Assembly: GCA_963809925.1 (NCBI GenBank)
Contig: CAWELH010000010.1
Span: 124,001 to 188,000 of the forward strand
DNA from: DASQZK01 sp963809925
Lineage (GTDB): Bacteria > Bacteroidota > Bacteroidia > Bacteroidales > GCA-2748055
Reading direction: 5' to 3'
Length of the DNA: 64,000 nt
This document shows, piece by piece, positions 9,208 to 17,966 of the stretch (positions are counted from its first letter, which is position 1; every line of letters starts with the position of its first letter). A program made the translations under genes and the position numbers. The notes under the pieces were generated by a model. That model worked only from the letters and a program-made list of their open reading frames with translations. It had not been told where the DNA came from and ran no database searches.

Positions 9208-11676
9208 TTAGATCCCCTGTTTGCTTCTTATTTTGATGATCTCATTGCTGAAATTATTTTTTGCCACATGACCTTCCAACGGCAGGATTTTCTGATGAAT
9301 CGCATCAATGATCCATTCAGCCTGCGGGAAGAAATAATTTTCCAGTTCATGTGCGGGTGTGATCCAGTTCCTCGACCCAACAACTACCGGGGGCGCATCG
9401 AGATCATCAAAGGCGAGCTCTGTAATGGTTTCGGCCATATCTTTTAGAAATGACCCCCTGGTTGTTGCATCTCCGGTGACCAAAATCCTTCCGGTTTTTT
9501 TGACCGATGTAAGAACGATGTCATAGTTGAAGGGTACAAGGCTTCTGGCGTCGATGACTTCGGCGCTAAGTCCGTATTTCTCTTTCAAAATATCAGCGGC
9601 TTCAAGTGCCCTGTACAAGGTGGCGCCAATACTGAGAATGGTCAGATCACTTCCTTCTCTCTTTATGTCTGGTTCACCGAGCGGAATTTCATAATAGCCT
9701 TCGGGTACACCGCCCTTATGGAAGTTTTCTCCCACATCGTAAATTCTCTGACTTTCAAAAAAGATGACCGGATCAGTACCCTGAAGTGCAGAATTCATCA
9801 GCCCCTTTGCATCATATGGAGTAGCCGGGAAAACAACTTTCAGCCCCGGAATGTGGGCTACCAGGGAGGTCCAGTCCTGGGAATGTTGTGCACCGTATTT
9901 TGATCCAACTGATACCCTGATTACAACCGGCATCTTGATGATGTTACCGCTCATCGACTGCCATTTCGGGAGTTGATTGAAAACTTCATCACCGGATCGG
10001 CCGAGGAAGTCGCAGTACATGATCTCAGCAATCACACGTCCGCCACACATTCCATAGCCAATCGCTGTGCCAACGATCGCACCTTCCGAAATCGGTGAAT
10101 TGAAAAGACGGTTGTATGGCAGAGCTTCTGTCAGACCCCGGTATACAGCGAATGCACCGCCCCAGTCCCGATTCTCTTCACCATAGGCAACAAGTGTCGG
10201 ATCTTTGTAAAAACGATCGATGATGGCTTCAAAAATACCGTCTCTTAACTGGTATGTCTTGATTTTAGAGACCGGCTTTCCTTCTGCGTCAAATGCAAAA
10301 CGTTCCTTTGTTTTAATCTGCTTTACCCTGGGATTTTCTTCCATGGGCATAAGTACTTCCGGTTCACGGTCCTCCATCTTATCTACAGATTCATTGGAAA
10401 ACATCATCTTACCGATCAGTTCAGGGTGCTCATCCAGATTCATCCTGGGCGAGACCGTATCGTCGACCGACAGGGTCATTGCTCTTTTTATAAGTCCGGT
10501 AATCTCATCCTGAAGGAAATTCAGCTTTGCCTCATCAAGGATGCCTTCACCCATCAGGTCGCCTGCGTAGGATGCCAGAGAATCTATTTTCTGCCATGCT
10601 TCGACCTCTTCTTTTGAACGATAGGAGGAAGCATCGGAAGGAGAGTGACCGGTAAACCGGTAGGTAAGTGTATCGAGTAGTACCGGGCCTCTTTTCTCCT
10701 CAAGGATCTTTTTCTTCCGTTTGAAGGCATCGATGACAGCCAGGGGATTATACCCGTCAATTCTTTCTGAATGCATCATTTCAGGGTTAACACCTGCCCC
10801 GATGCGTGCAAGGATATCGTACCCCATGGTTTCACCCTGAGTTTGTCCGCCCATCCCGTACTGATTATTCATAAAGTTGAAGATGATGGGCATGCCGCCT
10901 TTGAAATCACCGTCCCAAAGTTTAATGAACTGGTCCATGGATGAAAAACTTATACCTTCCCACACCGGTCCGCAACTCATGGAAGCATCACCGATATTCG
11001 CTACAACGATCCCTGGTTTTCTGTTTACTTTTTTGTACAGTGCCGCGCCTACAGCGATATCGCCTGAACCACCGACAATCGCATTGTTGGGATAAACGCC
11101 GAAAGGTGTGAAGAAAGCATGCATCGATCCGCCCAGGCCACGGTTGAATCCCGTTTCACGTGCGAAGATCTCCGCAAGCGTCCCGTATAGCAGAAAATCG
11201 GTGGCCAGTTCTCTGACACTGCCGGAGAAATTCTTCTCAATTACTTTAAGGATCATTCCGTCGAAATGACTCTTCATGATATGCATCAGGCTTTCATCAT
11301 CGAGTTTGTGGATGGCGCTCATTCCTTTGGCAAGAATTTCTCCGTGCGAACGATGAGAGCCGAAGATATAATCCTCAACCGTCAGAGTAAAGGCCATACC
11401 CACCGCCGAGGCTTCCTGGCCAATAGAAAGGTGAGCCGGCCCGGGATGATTATATTTTAAGCCCTGGTATTCTCCCGTTGTCTTGATCAGGTTTAGCATA
11501 GTTTCAAACTCCCTGATAATGAGCATATCTCTGTAAATCTCGATGAGTTGTTCATCCGTAAAATTCTTTCTCTCTTCCTTCAGCGATCTGCTGTACTGGT
11601 TCACAGGGATGGTGCCGAATGTAATCGCACCGCTCTTTCTTACTATCGTCGGGTCAATAAATTGTGACTTAGGCAT
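9208..11676 (-). CDS. 2-oxoacid dehydrogenase E1, fused alpha and beta subunits
   Basis: An 822-residue thiamine-diphosphate enzyme joining E1 alpha (about 35-440) and E1 beta (about 460-810) in one chain. The ThDP motif begins at Gly229 (GDASMSCG) and ends near 268-271 (MNNQYGMGG), with an unusually long spacer (about 40 residues against the typical 30). The beta part has YGEENRDWGGAF, the SEGAIVGTAIGYG stretch and the transketolase C-terminal domain (LDARSLVPFNYD-like). It decarboxylates a 2-oxoacid and acylates the lipoyl arm of E2, encoded 67 bp upstream in the same operon. Branched-chain, acetoin or pyruvate-type substrate cannot be decided. No E3 gene is present in the window. Confidence 0.9.
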   Translation of the reverse strand: MPKSQFIDPTIVRKSGAITFGTIPVNQYSRSLKEERKNFTDEQLIEIYRDMLIIREFETMLNLIKTTGEYQGLKYNHPGPAHLSIGQEASAVGMAFTLTVEDYIFGSHRSHGEILAKGMSAIHKLDDESLMHIMKSHFDGMILKVIEKNFSGSVRELATDFLLYGTLAEIFARETGFNRGLGGSMHAFFTPFGVYPNNAIVGGSGDIAVGAALYKKVNRKPGIVVANIGDASMSCGPVWEGISFSSMDQFIKLWDGDFKGGMPIIFNFMNNQYGMGGQTQGETMGYDILARIGAGVNPEMMHSERIDGYNPLAVIDAFKRKKKILEEKRGPVLLDTLTYRFTGHSPSDASSYRSKEEVEAWQKIDSLASYAGDLMGEGILDEAKLNFLQDEITGLIKRAMTLSVDDTVSPRMNLDEHPELIGKMMFSNESVDKMEDREPEVLMPMEENPRVKQIKTKERFAFDAEGKPVSKIKTYQLRDGIFEAIIDRFYKDPTLVAYGEENRDWGGAFAVYRGLTEALPYNRLFNSPISEGAIVGTAIGYGMCGGRVIAEIMYCDFLGRSGDEVFNQLPKWQSMSGNIIKMPVVIRVSVGSKYGAQHSQDWTSLVAHIPGLKVVFPATPYDAKGLMNSALQGTDPVIFFESQRIYDVGENFHKGGVPEGYYEIPLGEPDIKREGSDLTILSIGATLYRALEAADILKEKYGLSAEVIDARSLVPFNYDIVLTSVKKTGRILVTGDATTRGSFLKDMAETITELAFDDLDAPPVVVGSRNWITPAHELENYFFPQAEWIIDAIHQKILPLEGHVAKNNFSNEIIKIRSKQGI

Positions 11677-11743
11677 TTTTATATTGTTTATTTATTAGCG
11701 AATACATGTTTGTATGATTAGGAATCCTCACTTCGTGGATCAC

Positions 11744-13012
11744 TTAATCTATCGGAGTCTGGAAATTTTCAATCTGGTCCTTCAGTGTTTTCAGAAATGC
11801 AGAAGCAGGTGCCCCGTCAATAGCTCTGTGATCATAAGTGAGAGAGAGTCCAATAACAGGGATAAAGCCGATCGTCCCATCCCCCAGGTCGGAAGGGCGG
11901 TAAGTGATGGTATTCACACCAAGGATACCAGCTTGTGGCAGATTAAGTACCGGTGTGAACATTTCAATCCCATACGAACCAAGGTTGGAAACAGTAAAGC
12001 TGCCGGCTTCACTATTGAGCAGTTCAGGATCTATTTTACCACTGCGACAAGCTTCGGCAAGACTTTTCAGATGTGATGATAGACCCCTCAGGCTAAGATC
12101 ATCGGCATTACGCAGAACAGGGACCATCAATCCTCTGTCGGTGTCAACAGCGATGCCCAGATGGACTTTGCTGAATTTCCGGATGTGGTCGCCAAGAAAA
12201 TGTGCGTTGATGCCCGGCGTCTTCAATAGTACATGAATGACGGCATGACAAACCATGTCGTTTATGGTGATATTCGGGATGTTCTCAGATGAAGCCTTCG
12301 TCTTAATTTCATTTCGCAATGCCAGGATTTTCCTTGCATCAGCACTTAGATGATGGGTAAGCTGGGCAGAATTCTCCAGCGAAGCCTTCATGTTTCTCGC
12401 GATGATCTTCCTGATGTTTGAGAGTGGCTCATCGACTGCATCTTTACCATCTGCCGGAACAGAAGAAAACCTGGAAACCGGTTCTTGAGTTCTGCGAATG
12501 CCTTTAGCATCCGAAGTACTCAAAATGTATTTTTCCACGTCCCGGACGATAATTCTGCCATTCGGTCCGCTACCTCTCAATGAAGAAAGTGAAATCCCAT
12601 GTTCACCGGCCATATTTCTTGCCCTGGGTGATATTTTTAATTTTTTTCCCTCGTCCCGGGAAAGGGCTTCCTTTATATCCGGGATGCCGGGAGTACTTTC
12701 AGAGATTTTCACGGCTTCCTGTTTGATTTCCTGCGGAATCATGCCCTCCGGTTTAAAGGTTGAGGTATCCTCACCTTTTTCACCAATCACGGCAACATTG
12801 TTCAATACCGGGACTTCATCGCCTTCTGCATAAAATATTTCGAGTAGGATGCCTCCATTCCTGGCTTCCTCTTCAAATGCCGCTTTGTCTGTTTCATAGG
12901 CAAACAAAAGATCCCCGGTTTCTACCCTGTCGCCCTTTTTCTTGTACCATTGGGTGATGATACAGCTTTCTACCGATTGCCCTTGTTTAGGCATAAATAC
13001 TGCTTCTGCCAT
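11744..13012 (-). CDS. 2-oxoacid dehydrogenase E2 (dihydrolipoyl acyltransferase)
   Basis: A 422-residue E2 with three recognisable domains: lipoyl domain at 1-78 with the lipoylated Lys43 in ETDKAAFE; peripheral subunit-binding domain at about 123-165 (KISPRARNMAGEHGI, GPNGRIIVRDVEKY); and the catalytic acyltransferase domain from about 195 to the end, with the DHRAIDG active-site motif near the C-terminus. It transfers the acyl group from E1 to CoA. It is the promoter-proximal gene of a two-gene operon with the fused E1 and is transcribed away from the GntR-type gene, which may control it. Confidence 0.92.
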   Translation of the reverse strand: MAEAVFMPKQGQSVESCIITQWYKKKGDRVETGDLLFAYETDKAAFEEEARNGGILLEIFYAEGDEVPVLNNVAVIGEKGEDTSTFKPEGMIPQEIKQEAVKISESTPGIPDIKEALSRDEGKKLKISPRARNMAGEHGISLSSLRGSGPNGRIIVRDVEKYILSTSDAKGIRRTQEPVSRFSSVPADGKDAVDEPLSNIRKIIARNMKASLENSAQLTHHLSADARKILALRNEIKTKASSENIPNITINDMVCHAVIHVLLKTPGINAHFLGDHIRKFSKVHLGIAVDTDRGLMVPVLRNADDLSLRGLSSHLKSLAEACRSGKIDPELLNSEAGSFTVSNLGSYGIEMFTPVLNLPQAGILGVNTITYRPSDLGDGTIGFIPVIGLSLTYDHRAIDGAPASAFLKTLKDQIENFQTPID

Positions 13013-13099
13013 ACTGCCGAATGATTTTCAAAATTTGTTATATTGATCGTAATACGTAAACTTGTAATAATATGTTATGTTTTTAACACTCTTTAATGC

Positions 13100-13113
13100 C
13101 CCTATATATAGGG
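13100..13113. promoter_or_regulatory. Perfect 14-bp palindrome between E2 and the GntR gene
   Basis: CCCTATATATAGGG reads identically on both strands. It lies 87 bp before the E2 start and 105 bp before the GntR start, in an AT-rich divergent promoter region, so it is a reasonable regulator-binding site. Which protein binds is unknown. Confidence 0.45.
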
Positions 13114-13148
13114 TATATTAAAAACTTTTGTAAAAATAATATTAATAA

Positions 13149-13162
13149 CTTGTATTTACAAG
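13149..13162. promoter_or_regulatory. Operator-like inverted repeat before the GntR gene
   Basis: CTTGTATTTACAAG has 6-bp arms (CTTGTA/TACAAG) around a 2-bp centre, 56 bp before the GntR-type start codon. Additional CTTGTA-like and TTTGTA-like half sites occur at about 13059 and 13129. Size and symmetry fit a GntR-family autoregulatory operator that could also cover the E2 promoter. Confidence 0.5.
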
Positions 13163-13218
13163 TAAATAAGTTTATTTTTACAGATAAGCTTTTTTTCTAT
13201 TAAAACCCGAGTTTTATT

Positions 13219-13938
13219 ATGGCCGGAAACAACCGGAAAATCCCACATTACAGGCAGTTATATGAACAATTGCGAAAGCAGATTGTGGATGGCCTGTATA
13301 AAGAGGGGGATATCCTTCCTTCTGAAAACGAATTATGCGCCGTTCACAACCTCACAAGGCCAACAGTCAGACATGCCCTTGACGCGTTGGTGTATGACGG
13401 TTTTATCAGAAAACATCAGGGGAAGGGAAGCATAGTTCATAAACTGCCAAAGGGTGTCGGTATCCTGTCGATAGCCGGTACTACTTCTGCACTGGGAGCC
13501 GGAAACCTGAAATCGGATATCATTGTAAAACCCAGGGTTCAGTCGTGGGACGAGATGTTCATGTTTAACCTGAGTGGTAATGAACGTGCAGCCGGCTGCA
13601 TTTATCTTGAAAGGCTGAGATATTTTAATGATAAACCGATTTTTTACGACATTAACTATATCCCGAATATCAACCTGCCCAGGTTTACAAGCAGAAATCT
13701 TGAAAACAAATCGTTATTCGATATCCTCAGAACAGCTTATCATATCGAGATTAAAGGAGGTGAGCAAAAACTTAGAGCCATTAAAGCCAATGCAACCATT
13801 GCCGGATTTCTGGGCATTAGCAAGGATGATCCGGTGCTTCACCTTGAACGGAAATTTGAAACCAACAGACTTTCTTTTCATATTTATTCATCCATATATT
13901 GCAATACCAGTGCACAGGCGGTTTATGGAATTTTTTAA
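13219..13938 (+). CDS. GntR-family transcriptional regulator, UTRA (HutC) type
   Basis: A 239-residue regulator. Residues about 8-75 form the GntR winged helix (YEQLRKQIVDGLYKEGDILPSENELCAVHNLTRPTVRHALDAL... HQGKGSIV), and about 95-235 form a UTRA ligand-binding domain (ERLRYFNDKPIFYDINYIP, DPVLHLERKF). UTRA regulators usually sense sugar phosphates or small acids. It is divergent from the E2-E1 operon and 228 bp upstream of the rhamnose genes, so either set may be its target; the inverted repeat before its own gene favours autoregulation and E2-E1 control. Ligand unknown. Confidence 0.9.
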   Translation: MAGNNRKIPHYRQLYEQLRKQIVDGLYKEGDILPSENELCAVHNLTRPTVRHALDALVYDGFIRKHQGKGSIVHKLPKGVGILSIAGTTSALGAGNLKSDIIVKPRVQSWDEMFMFNLSGNERAAGCIYLERLRYFNDKPIFYDINYIPNINLPRFTSRNLENKSLFDILRTAYHIEIKGGEQKLRAIKANATIAGFLGISKDDPVLHLERKFETNRLSFHIYSSIYCNTSAQAVYGIF

Positions 13939-14166
13939 AAGATAGGCTGGCAAGTCTCAGGAATGCATGATAATTAAAGATATTTGTCTATTTTTACCTG
14001 AGGTATGGATAACACGATTACAGGATCAGTTACCTTCTATTTATTTCATAACTAAATATTGAATAGTAAGCTTTTAGGTTTTGTGCTGATTTTTCAGTGC
14101 AAGGCTGTTCTAACAAATAAACTGATATTATTGTGATCAGCCGTACTTATATATTTTAAACAGGAC

Positions 14167-14985
14167 ATGAAGGAAGCAATTTTAACAAACAGAAAGATTC
14201 AGAAAAAAATTCTTGAAGTGGCGGAACTCGCTCAGTACCTTTGGCAGAAGGGGTGGGCTGAAAGAAATGCAGGAAATATTTCCGTAAATCTGACCGAATT
14301 TGTGAACACGGAGATTAAGGAAATGAACCGTTATCCTGTTTTCCAACTGGAGAAGGCCTATCCGTCAATCGGCAATGGATACTTTTTTGTTACCGGCACG
14401 GGCAAAAGAATGCGGGACCTTGCCCGTAACCCAATGAAGAATGCTTGCATCATTAAAATGAACAGCAAAGGTACAGAGTACCATATTATATCCAGGAACA
14501 AAAATAACCTGTATGATTTTCGTCCTACTTCCGAACTTCCAACTCATCTGGCAATTCAAAACGTACTGATGGAAACCGGTTCGCCAAACCGGGCAGTGGT
14601 GCATACGCATCCAAATGAACTCGTTGCACTTACCCAGATAAAAGAATTCCAGAACGAAGAGAAGCTCAATAAGTTGCTCTGGGGTATGCACCCTGAGTCC
14701 ATTGTATTTGTACCCAAAGGTCTGGCACTTATACCATATATTTTACCGGGAACCACTGAGATCGCCGAAGCTACACTGAAACGCATCACCTCTCACAATG
14801 TGGTGATGTGGGAGAAACATGGAACTTTTGCCGTTGGCGAAACGGTGTTTGATGCCTTCGACGTAATCGATATTCTGTCGAAATCGGCGAGGATCTTCTT
14901 CATGGTTCGGCAGTCAGGCTACGAACCGGAGGGTTTGACCGACCTTCAGATAAATGAACTAAAAGAAGCGTTTCATTCTAAATAG
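14167..14985 (+). CDS. rhaD: L-rhamnulose-1-phosphate aldolase
   Basis: A 272-residue class II aldolase. Zinc ligands are visible in HTHPNEL (His146 and His148) with a third His in WEKHGTFAVG; the N-terminal part has the family pattern QKGWAERNAGNISV and FVTGTGKRMRDL. It splits rhamnulose 1-phosphate into dihydroxyacetone phosphate and L-lactaldehyde. Length matches the family (about 270). Fuculose-phosphate aldolase is a relative, but the size and the adjacent rhamnulokinase and rhamnose isomerase make rhaD the better call. The kinase starts 9 bp after the stop, so the genes are co-transcribed. Confidence 0.92.
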   Translation: MKEAILTNRKIQKKILEVAELAQYLWQKGWAERNAGNISVNLTEFVNTEIKEMNRYPVFQLEKAYPSIGNGYFFVTGTGKRMRDLARNPMKNACIIKMNSKGTEYHIISRNKNNLYDFRPTSELPTHLAIQNVLMETGSPNRAVVHTHPNELVALTQIKEFQNEEKLNKLLWGMHPESIVFVPKGLALIPYILPGTTEIAEATLKRITSHNVVMWEKHGTFAVGETVFDAFDVIDILSKSARIFFMVRQSGYEPEGLTDLQINELKEAFHSK

Positions 14986-14994
14986 GAAAAATAT

Positions 14995-16488
14995 ATGGCA
15001 GTTCATCATTTTCTGGCTATTGACCTAGGTGCTGAGAGCGGTCGTGCAGTTGCAGGAATTCTTGAGGATAAGCGACTTTTTCTCGAAGAGATACACCGGT
15101 TTCCAACCAATATGATACAGTTACACGGGCATTTTTACTGGAACATTTACCGGTTCTATGAGGAGATTGTCAATTCTATCAGGATCTGTGAAAGTGAGGA
15201 TCAGATCAAACCTGAATCCCTGGGCATTGATACATGGGGAGTGGATTTCGGCTTGGTGGCGGCCGATGGCTCTCTGTGCAGGATTCCCTATGCGTACCGT
15301 GATCCGCAGTCGGGAATAGGAATGAATGACTTTTTCAATGAGAAGATGGCCGCTGAAAGTATTTATATCCTGACAGGCATTGCCATGCAGCCATTTAACT
15401 CCCTGTTCCACCTTTATGCAATGAAAAAGAACAAGGACTTTGCTTTGGAAAATGCTGAAAACCTCTTGTTTATACCCGATATTCTGAACTATTTCCTTAC
15501 CGGGATCAAGAAGTCTGAATTTACTTTTGCTACTACATCTCAACTTTACAACCCGATTAGTAAAATCTGGGAACCGAAACTTTTCAACCTCCTTGACCTG
15601 GATATATCCATGATGTGTGAAATCGTGAATCCGGGAACTGTTATTGGCATGATGCAGCCCGAGGTAGCCAGACAGGCTGGTATTAACCCGCTTCCTGTAG
15701 TTGCCGTGTGTTCTCATGATACGGGTTCAGCTATCGTCGCTGTTCCGGCAAAAGGGGAAGACTGGGCATATATCAGCTCGGGCACCTGGTCTCTCATGGG
15801 GGTGGAAAACCGGAGACCGGTCATCAATGCAAAAAGTGCTGAATACAATTTTACCAATGAAGGCGGAGCAGCCGGGACCTACCGTTTCCTGAAAAATATC
15901 ATGGGTCTGTGGTTGCTGCAGCAATGTCGCAAATCATGGTCCAGGTCCGGCAGGATGATATCCTATGGCGATCTGGTTGAGATCAGTGAAACAGCACCAG
16001 CATTCCGGACATTCATCGACCCTGACTATATGGGATTTTACAATCCTCTTGATATGCCACTGGCCATCGATGAATACTGTCAGAAGACCGGTCAGGAATC
16101 CCCACAGTCAATCGGGGAATATGTCCGGACCATTCTTGAAGGCCTGGCTTTTAAATACAGGTTTGTACTGGAACAACTTTACGAGATCTCTGGAAAAACT
16201 ATCCGGAAGATCCATATCATTGGCGGCGGGACGCAAAACGCAACACTCTGCCAGTTTACAGCCAACGCAACGGGATTGCCTGTTGTATCAGGTCCTGCTG
16301 AAGGAACCGCCGCAGGAAATATTCTGATGCAGGCCTATGCACTGGGCTACCTGAAATCGCTTGATGAGATCCGTGAGGTCGTCAGAAATTCCTTCAGACT
16401 GGAGATGTATGTGCCTAAGGATGTGCCTGAGTGGGAACAGGCCTACACCAATTTCCTGGCTGTCATGAACAAAAATGTTAAACCATAA
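14995..16488 (+). CDS. rhaB: Rhamnulokinase
   Basis: A 497-residue FGGY-family sugar kinase. The N-terminal ATP/sugar motif AIDLGAESGR, the substrate segment GIDTWGVDFGLV, the SHDTGSAIVAVPA loop and the C-terminal IHIIGGGTQNATLCQFTANATG phosphate-binding region are all present and match rhamnulokinase. It phosphorylates L-rhamnulose with ATP in the cytosol. It sits between rhaD (9-bp gap) and rhaA (70-bp gap), an order that confirms the pathway assignment. Confidence 0.94.
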   Translation: MAVHHFLAIDLGAESGRAVAGILEDKRLFLEEIHRFPTNMIQLHGHFYWNIYRFYEEIVNSIRICESEDQIKPESLGIDTWGVDFGLVAADGSLCRIPYAYRDPQSGIGMNDFFNEKMAAESIYILTGIAMQPFNSLFHLYAMKKNKDFALENAENLLFIPDILNYFLTGIKKSEFTFATTSQLYNPISKIWEPKLFNLLDLDISMMCEIVNPGTVIGMMQPEVARQAGINPLPVVAVCSHDTGSAIVAVPAKGEDWAYISSGTWSLMGVENRRPVINAKSAEYNFTNEGGAAGTYRFLKNIMGLWLLQQCRKSWSRSGRMISYGDLVEISETAPAFRTFIDPDYMGFYNPLDMPLAIDEYCQKTGQESPQSIGEYVRTILEGLAFKYRFVLEQLYEISGKTIRKIHIIGGGTQNATLCQFTANATGLPVVSGPAEGTAAGNILMQAYALGYLKSLDEIREVVRNSFRLEMYVPKDVPEWEQAYTNFLAVMNKNVKP

Positions 16489-16558
16489 TCAGTCTAACGC
16501 GGATTATTTATGTTCCTCGTAATCAGCAGACTGAATATAACCAATAAACCGGAGAACT

Positions 16559-17830
16559 ATGGACAAAACTACCAGAATTAACAAAGCTTATGAAATTGCC
16601 AGGGAACGTTTTGCAGAACTGGGTGTGGATACTGAAAAAGCTATGCAAAAGCTCGACAGCATATCACTGTCGCTGCATTGCTGGCAAACAGATGATGTGG
16701 CTGGCCTTGAAAAACCTGATGCCGCATTGTCGGGCGGAGGGATTCAATCTACCGGTAATTATCCTGGGAAAGCCAGGAATATGGGGGAGATTCGTGCTGA
16801 CATGGAAAAAGTTTACAGCCTTCTTCCTGGGAAACATCGCTTTAATATGCATGCCAGCTATGGCGATTTTGGTGACAGATTTGTCGACAGGAACGAGATC
16901 ACACCGGATCATTTTAAATCCTGGGTGGAATGGGCAAACAGTATCGGTGTAAAACTGGACTTCAATTCAACACTCTATTCTCATCCAAAATCTAATGACG
17001 GATATACATTATCCAGTCAGGATGAGAATACCAGGAAGTTCTGGGTTGAACACGTGAACCGCTGTCGTGAGATCAGTGCATTTATGGGACGTGAAACGGG
17101 CAGCCGCTGTGTGCATAATATCTGGATCCCCGACGGCACCAAGGATGCTACGGTTAATCGCTACACCTACCGCGAAATTCTCCGAAAATCACTCGATGAA
17201 ATTTTTTCAACGGAATATGCTTCCGATGAAATGACCGATTCAATCGAGTCGAAACTTTTCGGAATCGGCAGTGAGGCTTTTGTGGTTGGGAGTCACGAAT
17301 TCTACATGGGTTACGGGTTAACACGTAACAAGATGATCTGTATTGATATGGGGCATTTTCATCCTACCGAAGTTGTAGCCGATAAAGTCTCTTCCTTATT
17401 ACTCTTTTCTGATGAACTTATGTTCCATTTCAGCCGCCCATTACGATGGGATAGTGACCATGTGATCATCTTCGACGATCAGATCAATGCTATGACTCAG
17501 GAGATTGTTAGAGCCAATGCCCTCGACAGAGTCAACCTGGGCCTGGATTTCTTTGATGGCAGCATTAACCGTACGGGTGCTTACCTGATCGGGGCAAGGT
17601 CCACACAGATCAGCTTTCTGCACGCCTTGCTGGAACCGACCACTAAAATCCGTGATTATGAAAATGCCGGCTATGGATTTGAGAAGCTCGCCCTTCTGGA
17701 AGCCATGAAAATCATGCCTTTTGGTGATGTATGGAACTACTACTGCCTCAAAAATGAGGTGCCTGCCGGTTGTGATTATATTAAGGAGATTAGAAATTAC
17801 GAAGAAAAGGTACTCTCGAAGCGAAATTAG
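16559..17830 (+). CDS. rhaA: L-rhamnose isomerase
   Basis: A 423-residue RhaA-type isomerase, close to the E. coli enzyme in length. Visible family features include SLHCWQTDDVAGLE near the N-terminus, GGIQSTGNYPGKARN, FNMHASYGDF and the metal-binding CIDMGHFHPTEVVADK and FDDQINAM segments. It converts L-rhamnose to L-rhamnulose with Mn2+. It closes the rhaDBA cluster; together the three genes give complete rhamnose breakdown to dihydroxyacetone phosphate and lactaldehyde. No rhamnose transporter or AraC-type regulator is seen nearby. Confidence 0.95.
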   Translation: MDKTTRINKAYEIARERFAELGVDTEKAMQKLDSISLSLHCWQTDDVAGLEKPDAALSGGGIQSTGNYPGKARNMGEIRADMEKVYSLLPGKHRFNMHASYGDFGDRFVDRNEITPDHFKSWVEWANSIGVKLDFNSTLYSHPKSNDGYTLSSQDENTRKFWVEHVNRCREISAFMGRETGSRCVHNIWIPDGTKDATVNRYTYREILRKSLDEIFSTEYASDEMTDSIESKLFGIGSEAFVVGSHEFYMGYGLTRNKMICIDMGHFHPTEVVADKVSSLLLFSDELMFHFSRPLRWDSDHVIIFDDQINAMTQEIVRANALDRVNLGLDFFDGSINRTGAYLIGARSTQISFLHALLEPTTKIRDYENAGYGFEKLALLEAMKIMPFGDVWNYYCLKNEVPAGCDYIKEIRNYEEKVLSKRN

Positions 17831-17862
17831 AATGATCTGGCTGCCGAGGTTTGAGATATTCA

Positions 17863-17930
17863 ATGGAAACTGAGCTGATTGAATTTGCGGGTCCAGGTCG
17901 ATCCCACAGATTCAATTCAGCGGTTTCCAA
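17863..17930. terminator. Long imperfect inverted repeat between convergent genes
   Basis: The left arm TGGAAACTGAGCTGATTGAAT and the right arm ATTCAATTCAGCGGTTTCCA pair over about 20 bp with one bulge and one mismatch; a further GCGGG/CCCAC-like step extends the stem. It lies 33 bp after rhaA and 37 bp before the end of the opposing oxidoreductase gene, so a bidirectional terminator is the natural reading, although U tracts are missing. Confidence 0.5.
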
Positions 17931-17966
17931 AATCACGGCTGACGATCTTCCTCCCATTTCTTCCGG

